A DNA stretch of 64,000 bases, from NCBI GenBank assembly GCA_030867875.1, contig JAOWCC010001751.1, positions 25,164,369 to 25,228,368 of the forward strand, given 5' to 3'. The translations under genes and the position numbers were made by a program. This DNA comes from Actinernus sp. WN-2022. Its lineage: Eukaryota > Cnidaria > Anthozoa > Actiniaria > Actinernidae. Below are positions 1 to 11,875 of the stretch, in pieces. Each line of letters opens with the position of its first letter. Position 1 is the stretch's first letter. Below the pieces are notes generated by a model. That model made no database searches. It was not told the origin of the DNA and saw only the letters and a list, made by a program, of their open reading frames with translations.

Positions 1-717
1 TATCAAGATTATTTAGCTTACGACAGAGGATATCATGTGGTACTGAGTCGAAAGCTTTGCTAAAATCGAAAGAAAATCCAACCATTTGAGCCATGCATGC
101 TGACACTTAATTAGAGCCATGGTGGTATTATGGCCTTTACGATAGGCAAATTGATAAAGATCAACAAATTTATTTACATTGCTTGCAAACTCAAATTTAA
201 ATACTACCCTTTCAAAAAGTATCAAAATAATATTAGTAAGTGATATAGGCCTGAGCTGATTACAGGTATTAAAAGGAGATTCTTTAGGTAAAGGTTTTAT
301 GTTAGCTAACTTCCATGTACTAGGAATAGTATGATGCTTAAGAGAGCTATTAAAAATATTGGTTACAACAGGTGCTAAGTCAAATGCAAAATCTCTCCAC
401 AACCAATATGGGAGTTGGTCTGGACCCACAGCAGTTCTCTTTAGCTTGAGTAGGAACTGTCTGACATCGTATATAGAAATCTCAGGGATCCTAGTGCCGT
501 TTGGGATGCTCATGAATTCCGGAGCTGTAAAATCAGGATCAGTGTTTATAGCACAGAAGTAATTATTAATATCATCTGGGTCAATTATAGAACTAACAGG
601 CACATGAGAAGACTTTCTGCCTGTGATAGAGTTGACAGTAGACCACCATGACTTAGATCCTTTATCATGCCGGTTAATGTGTTTCTTTAAGGCGAGTATT
701 TGATTTTTCCTAATCAA
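1..717 (-). pseudogene. LINE reverse transcriptase fragment, cut by left window edge
   Basis: The minus strand encodes the linker and N-terminal half of a non-LTR reverse transcriptase. A conserved linker containing RIPEISIYDVRQFLLKLKRT is followed by GPDQLPYW, then PLPKESPF and QLRPISLTN (RT motif 1-2 region) and QFAYRKGHNTT (motif 2a). After about position 100 the frame shifts, and motif A follows at 1-90 as FDFSKAFDSVPHDIL. The remaining palm domain (catalytic DD, thumb) would lie left of the window. No endonuclease domain is visible to the right of 717, so the copy is probably 5' truncated. The family resembles LINEs that are abundant in coral genomes (from memory). At least one frameshift near 95-100 makes this copy inactive. 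It lies downstream of exon 3 of the monoamine oxidase-like copy A, presumably in the next intron. Confidence 0.85.
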
Positions 718-1137
718 GCAGTTTATTTTTTTCTATGAGAGTTTGGTAGGCTGTGTTATCATTTCCATCACACGGCAGCCATGTTGAGTCCCATAAGAAA
801 GAAAAAACCTTGTTTTCGACCAGTAAACTCACCAGTGCCAGGCTACCAGGGCCAAAACCATTGTTTTATCCAAGATGGCCAAACTTGATAATAGCCCATT
901 GTGGATTAATTTCTGCTGCTGATTTAGATTTTTTTGCATGTCATTCTCAGGGTAGGTTTATGTTTTATAGGTAAAGTTGCATTTTGAGAGTAAGCCTAGC
1001 AACTCGGATGTGTCCAACAGCCCTACCAGGATTGTAACCATTATAGCAGATTGCTGTACCCTTAGATACAACATCCTCTCCAATTTGGCTAGAATGAATG
1101 TTCTGAAGTTTGCAATGTCAATGAGGAGAATTAGGAT

Positions 1138-1765
1138 ATGGGCCACGTCAGGCAAAAAGGGCCTGGACGACATAATATGTAAATGTATTTTGAAATTGCA
1201 CCATGTATTTTATACTTGTGGTGCGATTACAATATCCATCGCAAACGCCACATTGTGCTACTAACAAGTAGTGTTGATTTCATGAAATTAACCAGTGAAA
1301 TCGAAGACAAAATTTATGATATTTTTACACAAGGATGTGATCACAATTTTAGCAAGCACAAATGATTCCTTATCATCAGACGATTGTTTCAAGGTGTAAC
1401 TTGTACTATTGCTAAAATCATATTATGAGCTACGGGGAGTAGAATGACTGCAGAAAATAATTATTTGGGCCAAAAAGTGATCATCTCGTTCATCTTATTT
1501 ATGTTTCACTCTTTAATGCCAGCAGGTATAAATGAATATCATACATCAAAATCATCCCCTCTTGACAGGATTCCTAATTTTTGTGGTCATATTTGTGATT
1601 GGACTCGGGCATCAAAATCATGTAAATTTCACCCCAGATTTTTGTTGTCAATTTCTTGTCAAGAATACGATACAATCTTCAACCTGTTATTATGAACACC
1701 ATTGTAGGAATTATTTAACTTGAATGTCGTCTGGGCCCTTTTTGCCTGATGAGGCCCATATATGA
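1138..1765. repeat. MITE-like element with short inverted ends
   Basis: The sequence around 1138-1175 (TATGGGCC, then TCAGGCAAAAAGGGCC, then GACGACAT) recurs in inverted orientation at about 1727-1765. The two ends are about 36 bp and nearly identical, and they enclose about 560 bp without a convincing ORF. This is what a small non-autonomous DNA transposon looks like. The flanks are TA-rich, so the target duplication is uncertain. I see nothing else in 718-1137 or 1766-2091. Confidence 0.55.
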
Positions 1766-2091
1766 TAGGTCAGGAAATTCATCTTCTGAGTTGACATGTT
1801 CTGAGTATTTTTGGTTTAGAAGATTTTAGCAGGGACCAGCGTAAATTTATAATGAAAATAATTATGATAAACTGGGCTATTTTGATCACCTGGAGTAAAA
1901 TATTTTTTTTGTCAGGATCCTAAAGTCATTGGGGAACCGATATATTTAGTCTACATGTATCAATCTTGTGGACAGGAAGCTATGCCCAATCCTGAATACA
2001 GACTCCTTTACACATTCTAAGTTTACTTAGTACTATGTGCTCCAGGGTTGAAGTTTTACCTTGCTGTTTACATTACAATCCCTGCACTTAC

Positions 2092-2366
2092 CAGACCCAA
2101 CAGTTGCAGTCTCTGTACCGGCAAAGTGTACCAGTCCAACAGGATTCTTAAGTGTGTCACGGAACCTTGTGAGAACACCACAAGGTATGACGCTTACATA
2201 GCAACCACCTGAGTATTTCTCAGCAGGCCAATTCTTATCAACATAACAGCAAGGATTGAGGGCTTCTTCACAATTAAACACTTTGGCATACTGTTCACAG
2301 ACTGCTTTCCTTCTTTCTTCTTGTGTCTTGGAGCACAAGTTGCGAGCCTGGTCACCACAAATGAAT
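2092..2366 (-). CDS. Monoamine oxidase-like copy A, exon 3 (covalent FAD-cysteine exon)
   Basis: This exon encodes the C-terminal FAD-binding part of a flavin monoamine oxidase, which oxidatively deaminates amines at the mitochondrial outer membrane in known family members. The acceptor is TTTTTTTAG before 2366 and the donor is GTAAGTG after 2092. The 275-bp exon enters with one base (completing GGA after exon 2) and leaves with one base. Visible motifs are KNWPAEKYSGGCY, whose Cys corresponds to the cysteine that covalently binds FAD in MAO-A/B, and GRVHFAGTETAT-type sequence (here GLVHFAGTETATVGSG). Oddity: the family pattern TAT-x-WSG has lost its Trp. This copy reads TATVGSG (codon GGG), whereas copy B at 61771 reads TATIWSG. 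The terminal exon should lie left of the window. Whether copy A still makes an active enzyme is uncertain. Confidence 0.9.
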
Positions 2367-2499
2367 CTAAAAAAACAAAGTTACAAACATGACATCAGTG
2401 ACTCGTGTTGCTGTCGGGCTTTGACAATTTGCTGAAATATTTTCCAAATCTCCAGAGAATTGTCTGAAACAACTGCCTTTATCTTAATTTTGATTTATT

Positions 2500-3030
2500 T
2501 CGTTTTAAATTAATTGAGTGTTCACGTTGCTCTTTTTGTTTAATTAACCAAGAAACAATAGATCATTTATTTGTAGAATGTATAGAGGCCAAAAATTTAT
2601 ATTTTGAATTACGAACTTGGTTAGGAAAACACGATATAAATCTACCACCATCGAATCTTGTAAATATCATATTAGGGGTAAACGAACAGCCACAAAACTT
2701 TATTATCTTAATGTATAAATTAGCTTTATATAAAGCAAGAGAGAAAAGTAAAATCCCTACATTAGCTCTATTTATAAACTCTTTAGTGTATTTTGAGAAA
2801 ATTGAATCCAACGTAGCAAAATCAAGGAACAAAACCCTGGAACACCTTAAGAAATGGGAAAAACTGTTAATTGCAATTAGACATTTTTCTGAATAGGAAT
2901 AGCTGGCTTAGAGTATTTTCTTTTCTCTTTTATTTGTTTTTTTTCCTTTGTCTCTTTGTCGTGTCTTTTAGTGATATATATTTTGTGTAATGTAATTTAG
3001 TAATTAGAAATGTTTACAATAAAAAAAAAG
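2500..3030 (+). pseudogene. L1/Tx1-type LINE 3' end, 5' truncated
   Basis: The plus strand encodes the C-terminal tail typical of L1/Tx1-clade LINE ORF2: a short Cys/His cluster (CSFC-like, then HLFVEC) followed by AKNLYFELRTWLG and a helical, lysine-rich end finishing at IRHFSE-stop near 2896. A T-rich 3' UTR follows and ends in AATAAAAAAAAAG near 3028, a poly(A) tail. Upstream of about 2500 the reading frame is broken by stops. This is a dead 5'-truncated insertion in the intron between exons 2 and 3 of monoamine oxidase copy A, in the opposite orientation to the gene. Positions 3030-3860 hold nothing I recognise. Confidence 0.7.
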
Positions 3031-3861
3031 TTTAAAAAACAAAAAATATTTTATTTGTTTACAAGTTGTTAAACAAATTTGTTCACAAAATATACCAGCA
3101 GGCCTGGGATGTGAGTGCTCTGGCTTACACCCATTATTTATTGATTCAGGTCATGCAAAGAAAAATTGGTTTGACCTCTCCCAGAATAATTAAAAATGCA
3201 GGAAATCGCATCAAACTATGCAAAAATATTTGTCCAGCCGATTTAACCTCCAGTTCAACTTGCTGCATGTGTAGGACCTCAGGCTGGCACTCCACCCCAG
3301 CCTCTAAAATAATGTTCTAAACCAAACACCTATCATGGGACAATAATGTGTCCCAAACTGCAATAAATGTTTGTATTGTTCATATTGTTTCGAGTGCAAT
3401 TTGGGATAAATTTGAATGAGCGAGTTTTCAAAAAGTATCAAAATTGCACAAGCTTTCGACAAAACCATATCATTTATTGTTAATCATATACTCAACAACT
3501 CATTTCCTTGAATCTTCGGAAATATTAGAAAAAAATTAAGCACCGTTAAAATAAGTAATTATATTCATTTTGAAATCATTGGTGTTTCCTGCAATTTGAT
3601 TGGTTAAAAGCAGCAGTGATTTCAGCCTAAATTGCATCATTTTGTGTCTGTTATTGCATCCTTTTGCTGAACCAATCAAAAGGCAGAATTTAAGAAGCCA
3701 TTTCACAGCGTAGGGATTGCGTGATCGCTCGCGCACGCTCTTAGATTTTAATTGCCTTCTTCAAAGCTCTACCCTGCTTTTGACTTTTCTAGTTTGTTGT
3801 TGTAAAAAAAAACACGAACGTTTATCGTTCATTAAGATTTCAAAATGAATATAATTAAGTG

Positions 3862-4001
3862 ATAATAGAACTGGGTGGAGTGCAATTTTGGTCTGAAATC
3901 ATACTCTTGATTACAAATTGCACTCCCGCTTCGCGGTCGTGCAATTTTGTAATCACTCGTATGATTTCAGACCAAATTGCACTCCACTCAGTTCTATTAC
4001 C
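3862..4001. repeat. Near-perfect palindromic MITE (140 bp)
   Basis: The left arm (GATAATAGAACTGGGTGGAG, then TGCAATTTTGGTCTGAAATC) is repeated inverted on the right, ending GTTCTATTACC near 4001. The central loop holds TGCACTCCCGCTTCGCGG. The arms are roughly 60 bp and differ at only a few positions. It has the form of a foldback MITE. A small open frame to its right (4112-4327) has no recognisable features and I do not call it as a gene. Confidence 0.75.
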
Positions 4002-4350
4002 ATTATTAATGCTACATCATCTGAAATATTAATGTTTAGTACTCTAAAATGAATTTACAGGGTTAGACATGTTTTTGCCGTAACCACAGCACAGCATAAT
4101 CCATTAACCATTTGGAAATTTTCGTAAACACTTTGGAATTTTTCAAAAAAAAAAATCCTTTACCAAAACACGACTATGAACAACTTTATGCAATTTATGA
4201 AACACCAATACAACTTACAATACCTTTTCACAAAGTCTCCAAAGATACTAATGTTAAATGTAACCTAGACACATATTTCTGGCACATAGTTGATAAAGAA
4301 AACTGCAGAGAAAGGGAAAAATTGTAAGAAAGTTGCATGTGATTTTAGTG

Positions 4351-5000
4351 AAAAGTTTTCAATTTTAGTTTGCACACGCTGCTGACACAACCATCACAGC
4401 ACACCATTTCGAACATCGAGTGTATACTTAACCAATAACAGCAAAGTAGGAATGTGGGCAATTTTGGACACATGATGGGTATTATCCAATTAGAGCTTGT
4501 TGTAAAAATTAGCCAATCACTGTCGGTCTCCATATTTTAGATGAAAAAATTAAGTTCAAACAGACCTGGTCCAGAGGTTGAATTTTTGCTGTCCGTGCAC
4601 TCACCAAACTACTCGTACCTTTGGCGCTCACCATAAACTATATTAATCAACAAGAAGCACCAGGGTAGCGATTTGAGTGAAAAGTTTTCAATTTTAGCTA
4701 GTGTGCTGTTGATGCAATTATCACACCATTTTCGACTGAGCATGCTCAAAGCCATTTTTTTTACAAACGACATACTCAACAAAACTTATTTATCCCCTTT
4801 ATTGTTTTAGTTAAATGATTAACAAAGAATCGTCTGGTTTTTTGGTGCAATATTTTTTATTAACAATAAATACCACTAGTAACATTCAAAATTTTCAAAT
4901 TGCACTCACCTGCAGGTTGGTGAAATTTTGAAATATTATGACTGTATGTATCGTTAATTACACCAAAAACCAGACGATTACATATACTAATTGACAGGTA
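4351..5000. repeat. Two degenerate copies of a dispersed repeat
   Basis: The motif TGAAAAGTTTTCAATTTTAG, followed by a CGCTGCTGACRCAA-like stretch and CACACCATTTTCGA, occurs at about 4350-4420 and again at about 4678-4740. A third copy lies at about 42385-42470. The second copy continues into a segment containing AACAAAGAATCGTCTGG (about 4820-4840), whose inverse lies near 4960-4980 (CCAGACGATT), so the unit probably ends in inverted repeats. There is no coding capacity. The class is unknown; most likely a non-autonomous DNA transposon. Confidence 0.55.
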
Positions 5001-5043
5001 CTAATTGACTGAGATTAATTCTAAATATTAAAAGGCATATCAA

Positions 5044-5740
5044 GGTGCGACAAAAGTCATGTCCAATAGCCCAGGGCTAGTGTTTTTCCCTGCTGGGCTA
5101 GATCAGTTTAACAACTTGCCCAATGGCAAGGAGCAGAAATTTACTTCCTTTAACTGAAATTTAATTAATATTAAAATCTTGATAGACCCATAGGCCATGC
5201 GATGTAAAGTGGTAAGGCCATGCACCAACTTTTATTTTCTCCTCACCCTGCATATGCTTTAACATCGTGCTAAAGGATGTGGTGGTACTGGATAACAACA
5301 ATTGCCTTCTCTTCACAAATGGAACAATAGGTTCTTTAATGTCCCCCTCTTTTGGAGAGAAAGTGGAGACAAGGCCATTGACTTTACGTCCCCTGCCAAA
5401 TACATGTATGTGGCCGGGATCGAACAGAAAACCTGGCACCCTGTTATACCGAAGTGCAAAGGGCCAGAAAAATAGCTTTGTTACAAATGTATATGAAGGA
5501 TTTGTTATAAACAACTCCCGGTTATACCGCTTTTCAAGCAAAATACACACCATTCGTTATATCAGGGTTTTCTACTAACCAATTCAATAAGATTGTTATT
5601 ACTCAAAATTTTGTTCTTTGTAACAAGGATTTCATTATAACCGGGTTCGTTATTTCTGGGATCTAATCCATACAAACTAAGTCACATTTTTGCAGGGCTT
5701 AAAAACATGTTCGTTATATCAGGGACTTTGTTAAATAATA
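5044..5740. repeat. Unclassified dispersed repeats
   Basis: CCAATAGCCCAGGGCTAG near 5066 recurs near 19228 in a similar context, so this is a dispersed family. The stretch from about 5400 to 5740 repeats phrases such as GTTATACCG, CGTTATATCAGGG and GTTATTTCTGGGA, which look like tandemly diverged copies of one unit. A 130-codon open frame crosses 5161-5553 on the minus strand but has no domain signal, and I attribute it to the repeat. No gene is seen here. Confidence 0.4.
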
Positions 5741-5743
5741 TTA

Positions 5744-6012
5744 TAAAAAAACCTCTGAATTTCTAATGGACCTGAAACAACAATAGAGGCTGATTAAAGT
5801 CAGGACCCGGCTAATCCACAGATCGAATTGGTATTTAGTGTGTTGGTTTTTATTGAGGGAGGAAAACCAGAGAAAAACTTTCAAAGCAAGGGCGAGATAC
5901 CAACAAACTCAACTCACATGTGGCGCTGTGAATGGGAATCGAACCTGGGCCTCAGAGGTGAGAGGCAAAGCCCTTAACCACTGTGCAACCCCTGCGCCAC
6001 CCCGGCTTCATC
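5744..6012 (-). mobile_element. tRNA-derived SINE
   Basis: Read on the minus strand, the head is GCCGGGGTGGCGCAG followed by CACAGTGGTTAAG (RNA polymerase III A box) and, after CCTCTCACCTCTGAGGCCCA, GGTTCGATTCC (B box). The spacing fits a tRNA-like internal promoter. A non-tRNA body follows, including CTGTGGATTAGCCGGG and TTGTTTCAGGTCCATTAG. The same head and tail occur in a second, interrupted copy at 10799. It lies in the intron between exons 2 and 3 of monoamine oxidase copy A. Confidence 0.75.
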
Positions 6013-6019
6013 CTGGCTT

Positions 6020-7580
6020 ACCAATTCAATTTAATTATTATTTTTTTGCTCATTTTTTTTTTATACAATAATTATGAAATACAGACAGAGAACGGAGATA
6101 GACTAAGAGTAATATAATAAGTAATAAGAAATGTGTGAGCCTGAGGGCTAAGTTAACCGCTGGGTTTTCTAGTTAGCCCCCAGCCATATTTAGTTAAGTG
6201 TTTATAACAGGTAGAGAAAAAAAAAGGAGTTTAAGAGTTAACAAAATAATTTTAGAGAATTAGAGAGAGAATAATGATATATAGAAATTACGAGTGTTGC
6301 TCTGACAGTATGTAACGTTTCAGTCGTTTTGAAAAGGCGAATGCACTTAAATCCTTCATGTTAGTCGGGAGGTCTTTCCAAAGATCAATTGCCATAAAAG
6401 AGATCATTTGTTTGCCTGTATTTGTTCTTACTTCTGATTTATAGAGGTTTTGTTTGGCTGCGTATCTGGTATTATAGTTATGAACACTGCTGGCATATTT
6501 AAAAATGTTGTCAAACATTCTTGGTAACAGTCCTTTGTGCCATAGATACGTAAATTTTAAAGCATGTAAGCGGTAGACGTTATATACTGTAAGAATATCT
6601 AATAGATTTAGCAAAGGTTGAGCACTTTCCGTATCTTATCCATGGGGAATTGCAAAGAATATTAATCTGGCTACATTATTTTGTTTAACTTGAACTTTTT
6701 GAATATGAGATTTGTAGGCGCTACCCCATGCTAAGATGGCATAAGATATAATACGGATAGATTAAGTTATAGTAAATTTGTTTAAGTTGTAGGATAGAAA
6801 GATAGTGCCTTAATTTGGATAGAATTCCAGTATTTCGAGATATTCGCGAGCAGATGTACGAAATATGATACTTCCAGGATATTGAGTCATCGATCATTAC
6901 TCCTAAATATTTAATACATTTCTTTCGATCCAAAGAGTGGCACAATCCATCTTTGCTCCTGATTTGTATGTCAATGGGCGTATCCTTTTTTCTTGCAGAC
7001 TTAACAATCATAAAATTTGTTTTTGACATATTTATAGTTAATTTATTAATATCACACCATTCCTTGACCTTAGTTAGTTCAGAGTTCATTAAATTCTCCA
7101 GAGTTTTCAAGTTACTTGCAGAAGCAAACACATTTGTGTCATCAGCAAAAAATTTGAAATTTAACTTTTCGGAACAGTTTGCTAAGTCGTTTATATAAAT
7201 TAAAAATAACAGAGGGCCTAGCGTACTTCCTTGCGGAATTCCACATATCATTGTTTGCTTTGGAGACTCAACATCTTCCAATGAAACATATTGTTTTCTA
7301 TTTGAGAGGTAGCTATCAAACCATTTTAAAGGGAGCCCTCGAATTCCATAACTTTCTAACTTTTTAAGCAATATACCATGATTCACAGTGTCGAAGGCTT
7401 TGGAAAAGTCTAAAAAAACACCACAGGTATACAAGTTACTATATATTGCTTTTCTAAGGCTGTCCGTAATTTCTGTTATAGCTTGAGCAGTTGAGCGACC
7501 TTTTTGGTCTGTTATAATGGAGTTCCACTGTATACTGTTTAACCAACTACATGCATCATAAAATTCTCTGTTTGCCTATG
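6020..7580 (-). pseudogene. CR1/L2-type LINE reverse transcriptase, decayed
   Basis: The minus strand encodes most of a non-LTR reverse transcriptase in two blocks. Block 7434-6721 carries motif A (VFLDFSKAFDTVNHGILL), motif B (GIPQGSTLGPLLFLIYINDL), the catalytic FADDTNVF and the CIKYLGVMID thumb region. Block 6614-6288 carries the family C-terminus, with HNYNTRYAAKQNLY and a final DLWKDLPTNMKDL before its stop. The frame breaks between the blocks near 6620-6720. Upstream codons as far as about 7560 still read as RT motif 1-2a (QKGRSTAQAITEITDSLRKA). The 3' UTR runs to about 6020 and is T-rich on the plus strand. No endonuclease domain is seen, so this is a 5'-truncated, inactive copy in the intron between monoamine oxidase exons 2 and 3. 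Confidence 0.85.
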
Positions 7581-7695
7581 TTTTGCTATGACTAATTTGA
7601 CTCTTAGAAATTTGACATGAGAATCTAAATAAGAAACCTTTATCAATGACAATTAATATATATTAATCAACAGTCATCAAAATTGTTTCACCTAC

Positions 7696-8036
7696 CCCAT
7701 GATAGCTGGGTGTGAGCCGTCAGGTTTAGTATCATCCAGTGCAGCTTGTACTGGACCAGATGCTGAGTCAGCAAGTATGATACCACTGAGTCCCTTCTCA
7801 CGCCAGAAAGCTTTTTCATAAAATGCACAAGTTTTGATAACAGAGCCCATAGGAATTCTCTGGATCAGCTGATTTTTAAGAGGAGGGAGGGGAGGGTCAA
7901 ATGACACTTTGTTGAGAAGTGCTTGGGGCATAGCACTAATGACGTACTTGGCTTGATAGCTTTTTCCATTTTCACAGGTAACCACCACATGGTCAGCATC
8001 TTGAATTAATCTGTTGACAGGACTGTTGAGTAGGAC
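7696..8036 (-). CDS. Monoamine oxidase-like copy A, exon 2
   Basis: This 341-bp exon starts at GTC CTA CTC AAC after an AG acceptor (8038-8037) and ends ATG GG before the GTAGGTG donor. It enters in phase 0, directly continuing LGDR of exon 1, and leaves two bases that join the first base of exon 3 to give Met-Gly-Phe. It encodes the substrate-domain segment: LLNSPVNRLIQ, YVISAMPQALLNKVSFDPPL, NQLIQRIPMGSVIK, FYEKAFWREKGLSG and LDDTKPDGSHPAIMG. Both PMGxVIK and LDDTKPDGSxPAIMG are hallmark blocks of MAO-A/B. There is no frameshift or stop, so this exon looks under coding constraint. A piggyBac-like insertion begins only 56 bp upstream of its acceptor. Confidence 0.92.
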
Positions 8037-8091
8037 CTATGAGGCAGAAAATGTATTTGCAAATAAGTCACAAATACTATTTATAGTTTAA

Positions 8092-9114
8092 CCCTTTCAC
8101 TCCTGGACGCATTTGGGCTCAATTGGTGAAATGCAGAGTGCTAACTCAACCCTCCCCCCTCAGTTCCAGTTTGACTCACCCGGGCTAGTTAAATACTGCT
8201 GAATTTTTAAACCTAGGGCTCAAACTTTCCCCATGATGCCATTCGGCAGAATTCTACAGACTCGGCGGCAGTGAGTATGGTTTCTTCTGTACGTTTTCCA
8301 ATGAAATGTGCTCTAATTTTGGACAAATTAATAAGCCACTGTAAGAGAGCTAGAGGACATCATTAAGTCCGAGGACGGCTGAAAAGTACTTGGTTTGCTT
8401 TTAGTAGGCCTTGTGAGGGGTTTCACAGGATGTTTCTGTTGTGTTTCTGCTTTGAGACACATGAAATAATTCTTCACTGAAATCCTTGAAATCCTGCAGT
8501 TGGTTGTCTTTTCCCCCTGCTCAACCTATTAGGATGTGTTTTTGTCACTTTGAAGCAACGGCTTGAGTCCAAATCACCGCTCTTGGTCGTAGGGGTAAAA
8601 GACTTATTAAAAAAACCTACAGGAGTCCCAGAGGGGGGTCCCGTTGTGATTTTTTGTTGATTACCCAGCATGCAATTGGAGGTGGGAGCAGGAAAACATG
8701 GTGGAGAGAAGTGCAGCATTAAGAATAGCATGTTTCACAGCCTCTTGGTGTGTTTTGTGCAAACAAACCTGGTGGTTGGAAAGATTAAAGAAGGTACTGT
8801 AATGACTGAGTGCTGATTTTGTGTTTGCTTTTGATTTCAAGTGCAAATGGGAAGGTTTTTTTGGGCCAATTTTCAGCTCCTCAAAATTCGTGAAAATCGA
8901 AGAAACGAAAAACGATCTCCAAAATAAATTTATGAGTTTTTCTCCAAAGTAGGAGAGTCAAGTGATCCCGGTTACAGCTGTGGCTTTGAAGTCATTCATC
9001 CCTTGAAATAATATTGCAACATTGTATTTCCAGCATGTCTAGGTTTGATGCAATAATTTTTTCCAGGTACATGCTTCATATTGCCCACTTTTGGCCGCTC
9101 TAGTAGTGAAAGGG
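8092..9114. mobile_element. piggyBac-like non-autonomous element, TTAA target site
   Basis: The ends are inverted: CCCTTTCACTCCTGG at 8092 and the complement of CCCTTTCACTACTAG ending at 9114. TTAA flanks both sides exactly (8088-8091 and 9115-9118). A CCCTTT terminus with a TTAA duplication is the piggyBac pattern. The terminal match is 10 bp. The 1,023-bp interior has no transposase signal on either strand, so it is non-autonomous. It lies in intron 1 of monoamine oxidase copy A, just upstream of exon 2. Confidence 0.75.
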
Positions 9115-9118
9115 TTAA

Positions 9119-10798
9119 TCCTATTAACCTCTGCCTAACTCTGTCTGTCTGGCAATTAGGCAACATGGCTAACTACACATTTTTTCATTGTATTCTCTCC
9201 ATTGTTCTTCTTCCATAATTTTATTTTCATTAACAAATTTGAAATGCACGTTTTTTATTCAAATAAAATAGAGCACCATCATTACATCTGTAAAACATTT
9301 CTTTAAACAAATTGCACTAATTAAACAATAATAAAGGATTTATGCATTTCTAGAAAGTGCTATGATAATTTATCACAGAACTTGTTTCACAGATTGACTG
9401 CAATCTAAATGTGAACTAGTCTAGCTAACTGTCAAGTTATAGTGATCGCAGAAAACCTGTGAAACAATACGCCTTTTGCAGGAAACAGTCACATGCTGAT
9501 ATAATACTTCGTTAACAAATTAATTGTGCTCATAATCCCCATGGGAAAGGCATTGCCATGGATGCTGGAGGGCAAGCTATCTTTAAAAACAATGTTTTAG
9601 AAAGATCGACAATCGATTGGAGGTGGAAAATAGTATTTACAAACAAGTTTTGCTACCGATCTCGTACAACTGCCTTTAAATATATGAATTAATATTTTTT
9701 TGCCTTCCAGTACAACTATGTGATTGCACTGAACTGCAAAAGGTCCATTAGTAGACTAAATATACACAGTAGGAGACACTAATTCCACTGTTTTCCTTTG
9801 TTTTATTCAGTGTACTAGATAACTTAATAAAGTATTAGATTTTTTTATGGGTTTAGTGAAATCACTCTAATTGCTACGAAACAGATTTGAAGGTTGGTTA
9901 TCTGTTGAACCAATTGGGTTTATATTTTCTGATAGTATCGTATGTTTTCAATTTTTTTCAGTTCGCCAATTGGACACAAGCCATTTTTTCGGTACACTCA
10001 GTTTCTCTGTGCTCATGTAGTTGTTCCACCATTTAATATTTAACAAGTTCATGATTCTATACCTGATATCAAACACACTATTTAATTGCAGCGTTCCACA
10101 AAGGAGAATGCATCCTAATCTTTCATTGGACTCCCTGTGGTCATGTGTGGGTTACCTGTGCTTTCCCAGGCAAAAGAAATCGAGATGTTTGGATTGTGTT
10201 CATCCTGGCTGGTGTGGTACACTTTCAGAATAAATTATCTCTGCTGGGAAACTGATAACTACACAATGCTTGCTTGACATTCGGTGCATGGTTTCTTTGT
10301 CTTATTTTCCCAATTCAAATGCAATGATGTTTAAAAAGTTTGAAAGTGCAATTTATCAGTGCCCGAGGAAAGTGTGTACTACTTCTGGAGAATTGGCAAA
10401 GTCTGATGTCTGAAGTATATCAAGTCAACTATGGTCTGTTTTGTCAGCACAGTTGAAGATGTACATGTACACGAAGTTGAACAGTCGATTCCACTCGGTC
10501 ATAGTTTGTGCTGAACTATCGACAAACGGAGTTAATCTGTGATCGAATATTCCATTGGCTTGCTCGCAGTATTGGATTGTGCTTTTCGCTCAACGGATAC
10601 AAAAGCAAACATCAAGATACTATAAATATATTCATACCTAAAGAGAAAAAATTGACAGCGTACGAGTTGTGAAGATTTAGCTTTTTAAATACTACATGTG
10701 TGTGGATCATGCTGTGATGCATATATGAGTACTGCATTCAGGCAAATTAAGAGTTCATCTACATTGTATAATCACACTAGGGAGTTGGATAAGTCAAG
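9119..10798. other. Intronic stretch with nothing recognised
   Basis: This is AT-rich intronic sequence of monoamine oxidase copy A. I see no exon, inverted-repeat pair, RT motif or tandem array. The only sizeable open frame (10021-10233, plus) has no domain signal. Confidence 0.5.
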
Positions 10799-11140
10799 GA
10801 GCCAGGGTGGCGCAGTGGTTAAGCGCTTCGCCTCTCACCTCTAATTCGATCTGTGGATTATTTTTAATTTTTTTATTTAAACATATTTACTCTCAGCATT
10901 TGCTCCAAAAGCTAAAGGCTTATCGAGGGAGCTCATACAGAAACAAATACAACAAGTATAAGGGCAGTTTCAGACACACAAAAGGAAACATAAAATTACA
11001 ATTTAAATTAATTAAAATAAGTGCATAACATTAAGTTTAGAAAACAAAAAGAGAAAAATATATATACTGTGGATTAGCCGGGACCTGGCTTTGATTAGCC
11101 CCCATGGTTGTTTCAGGTCACGTTAGAAATTCAGAGTTTT
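10799..11140 (+). mobile_element. tRNA-derived SINE interrupted by an insertion with 10-bp duplication
   Basis: The head GCCAGGGTGGCGCAGTGGTT (A box) and CGCCTCTCACCTCTAA matches the SINE at 5744-6012. The copy then jumps to TTCGATCTGTGGATTA. CTGTGGATTA occurs twice, near 10850-10860 and near 11068-11078. The roughly 207 bp between them are AT-rich and absent from the other copy. After the second CTGTGGATTA the SINE body resumes (GCCGGGACCTGG, GGTTGTTTCAGGTCACGTTA). The duplicated 10-mer fits a target-site duplication from a retroposed fragment; read on the minus strand the insert ends in an A-rich tail. Confidence 0.65.
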
Positions 11141-11875
11141 TTTTAAAGGAATTTTAAAAATATCAACACAAGATGAGGGAAATTTAACTCTTTATTGCTG
11201 TGTATGTGCATGTAATCATTATCAATGGCAAAGATCATGTGCGCATTATATGTTGACATATATAAGCTTACAGAGAATAATAATTTGAATGCTCTGAAGG
11301 AACTGGAGTGTAGTTTATACACATGGGTATATAGTTTAATTAAATAAGTTCTACTCTGGACTTCAATCACCAACACTAGTCAGTATTGTGGAGTCAGCCT
11401 TGGCCATCTCAATGCTATACACCACATGGTTAAACTATCAATGTGCATTATATCTGTTGCCAAATTTGTTAAAACGTTCCTCAAGATCCACATTGATTTC
11501 CAGTCATTTGATTACCTATTTAACTGAACAGGTCCATCCCCTTGAATAACTTATAAGTCTAGACATTCAAAACTGTTCACATTTATCTAGAGACATACAT
11601 TGTACATTTTTGATCAGGATTCTAATTGTCGACACACAGTCCACACCACTGTAGCAATAAAGGGTGTGTATTTTAATTTGTGTCACCACAGGAAGCCCAG
11701 TACTTTCTCATACAAAATATTTGTTGAACGCACTTTGATAATCTATGATTACTTCTACATGTAGTATAAAACAAGTTCATGATTCCGGTATAAATAGCAT
11801 AAATACCATAAGCCATAAATACTAAAGGTATGTGTTAAGTACTGAAGGTACATATTTTGTTCTTTGTTCCCGGGT

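Noticed and set aside
5161..5578. Overlapping frames of 130 (minus) and 103 codons (plus)
   Set aside because: Both cross a dispersed repeat with internally repeated phrases (GTTATACCG, CGTTATATC); no recognised domain.
5744..6012. tRNA gene on minus
   Set aside because: A and B boxes are present, but the acceptor stem does not pair and a SINE body follows; a second copy at 10799 confirms a dispersed element.
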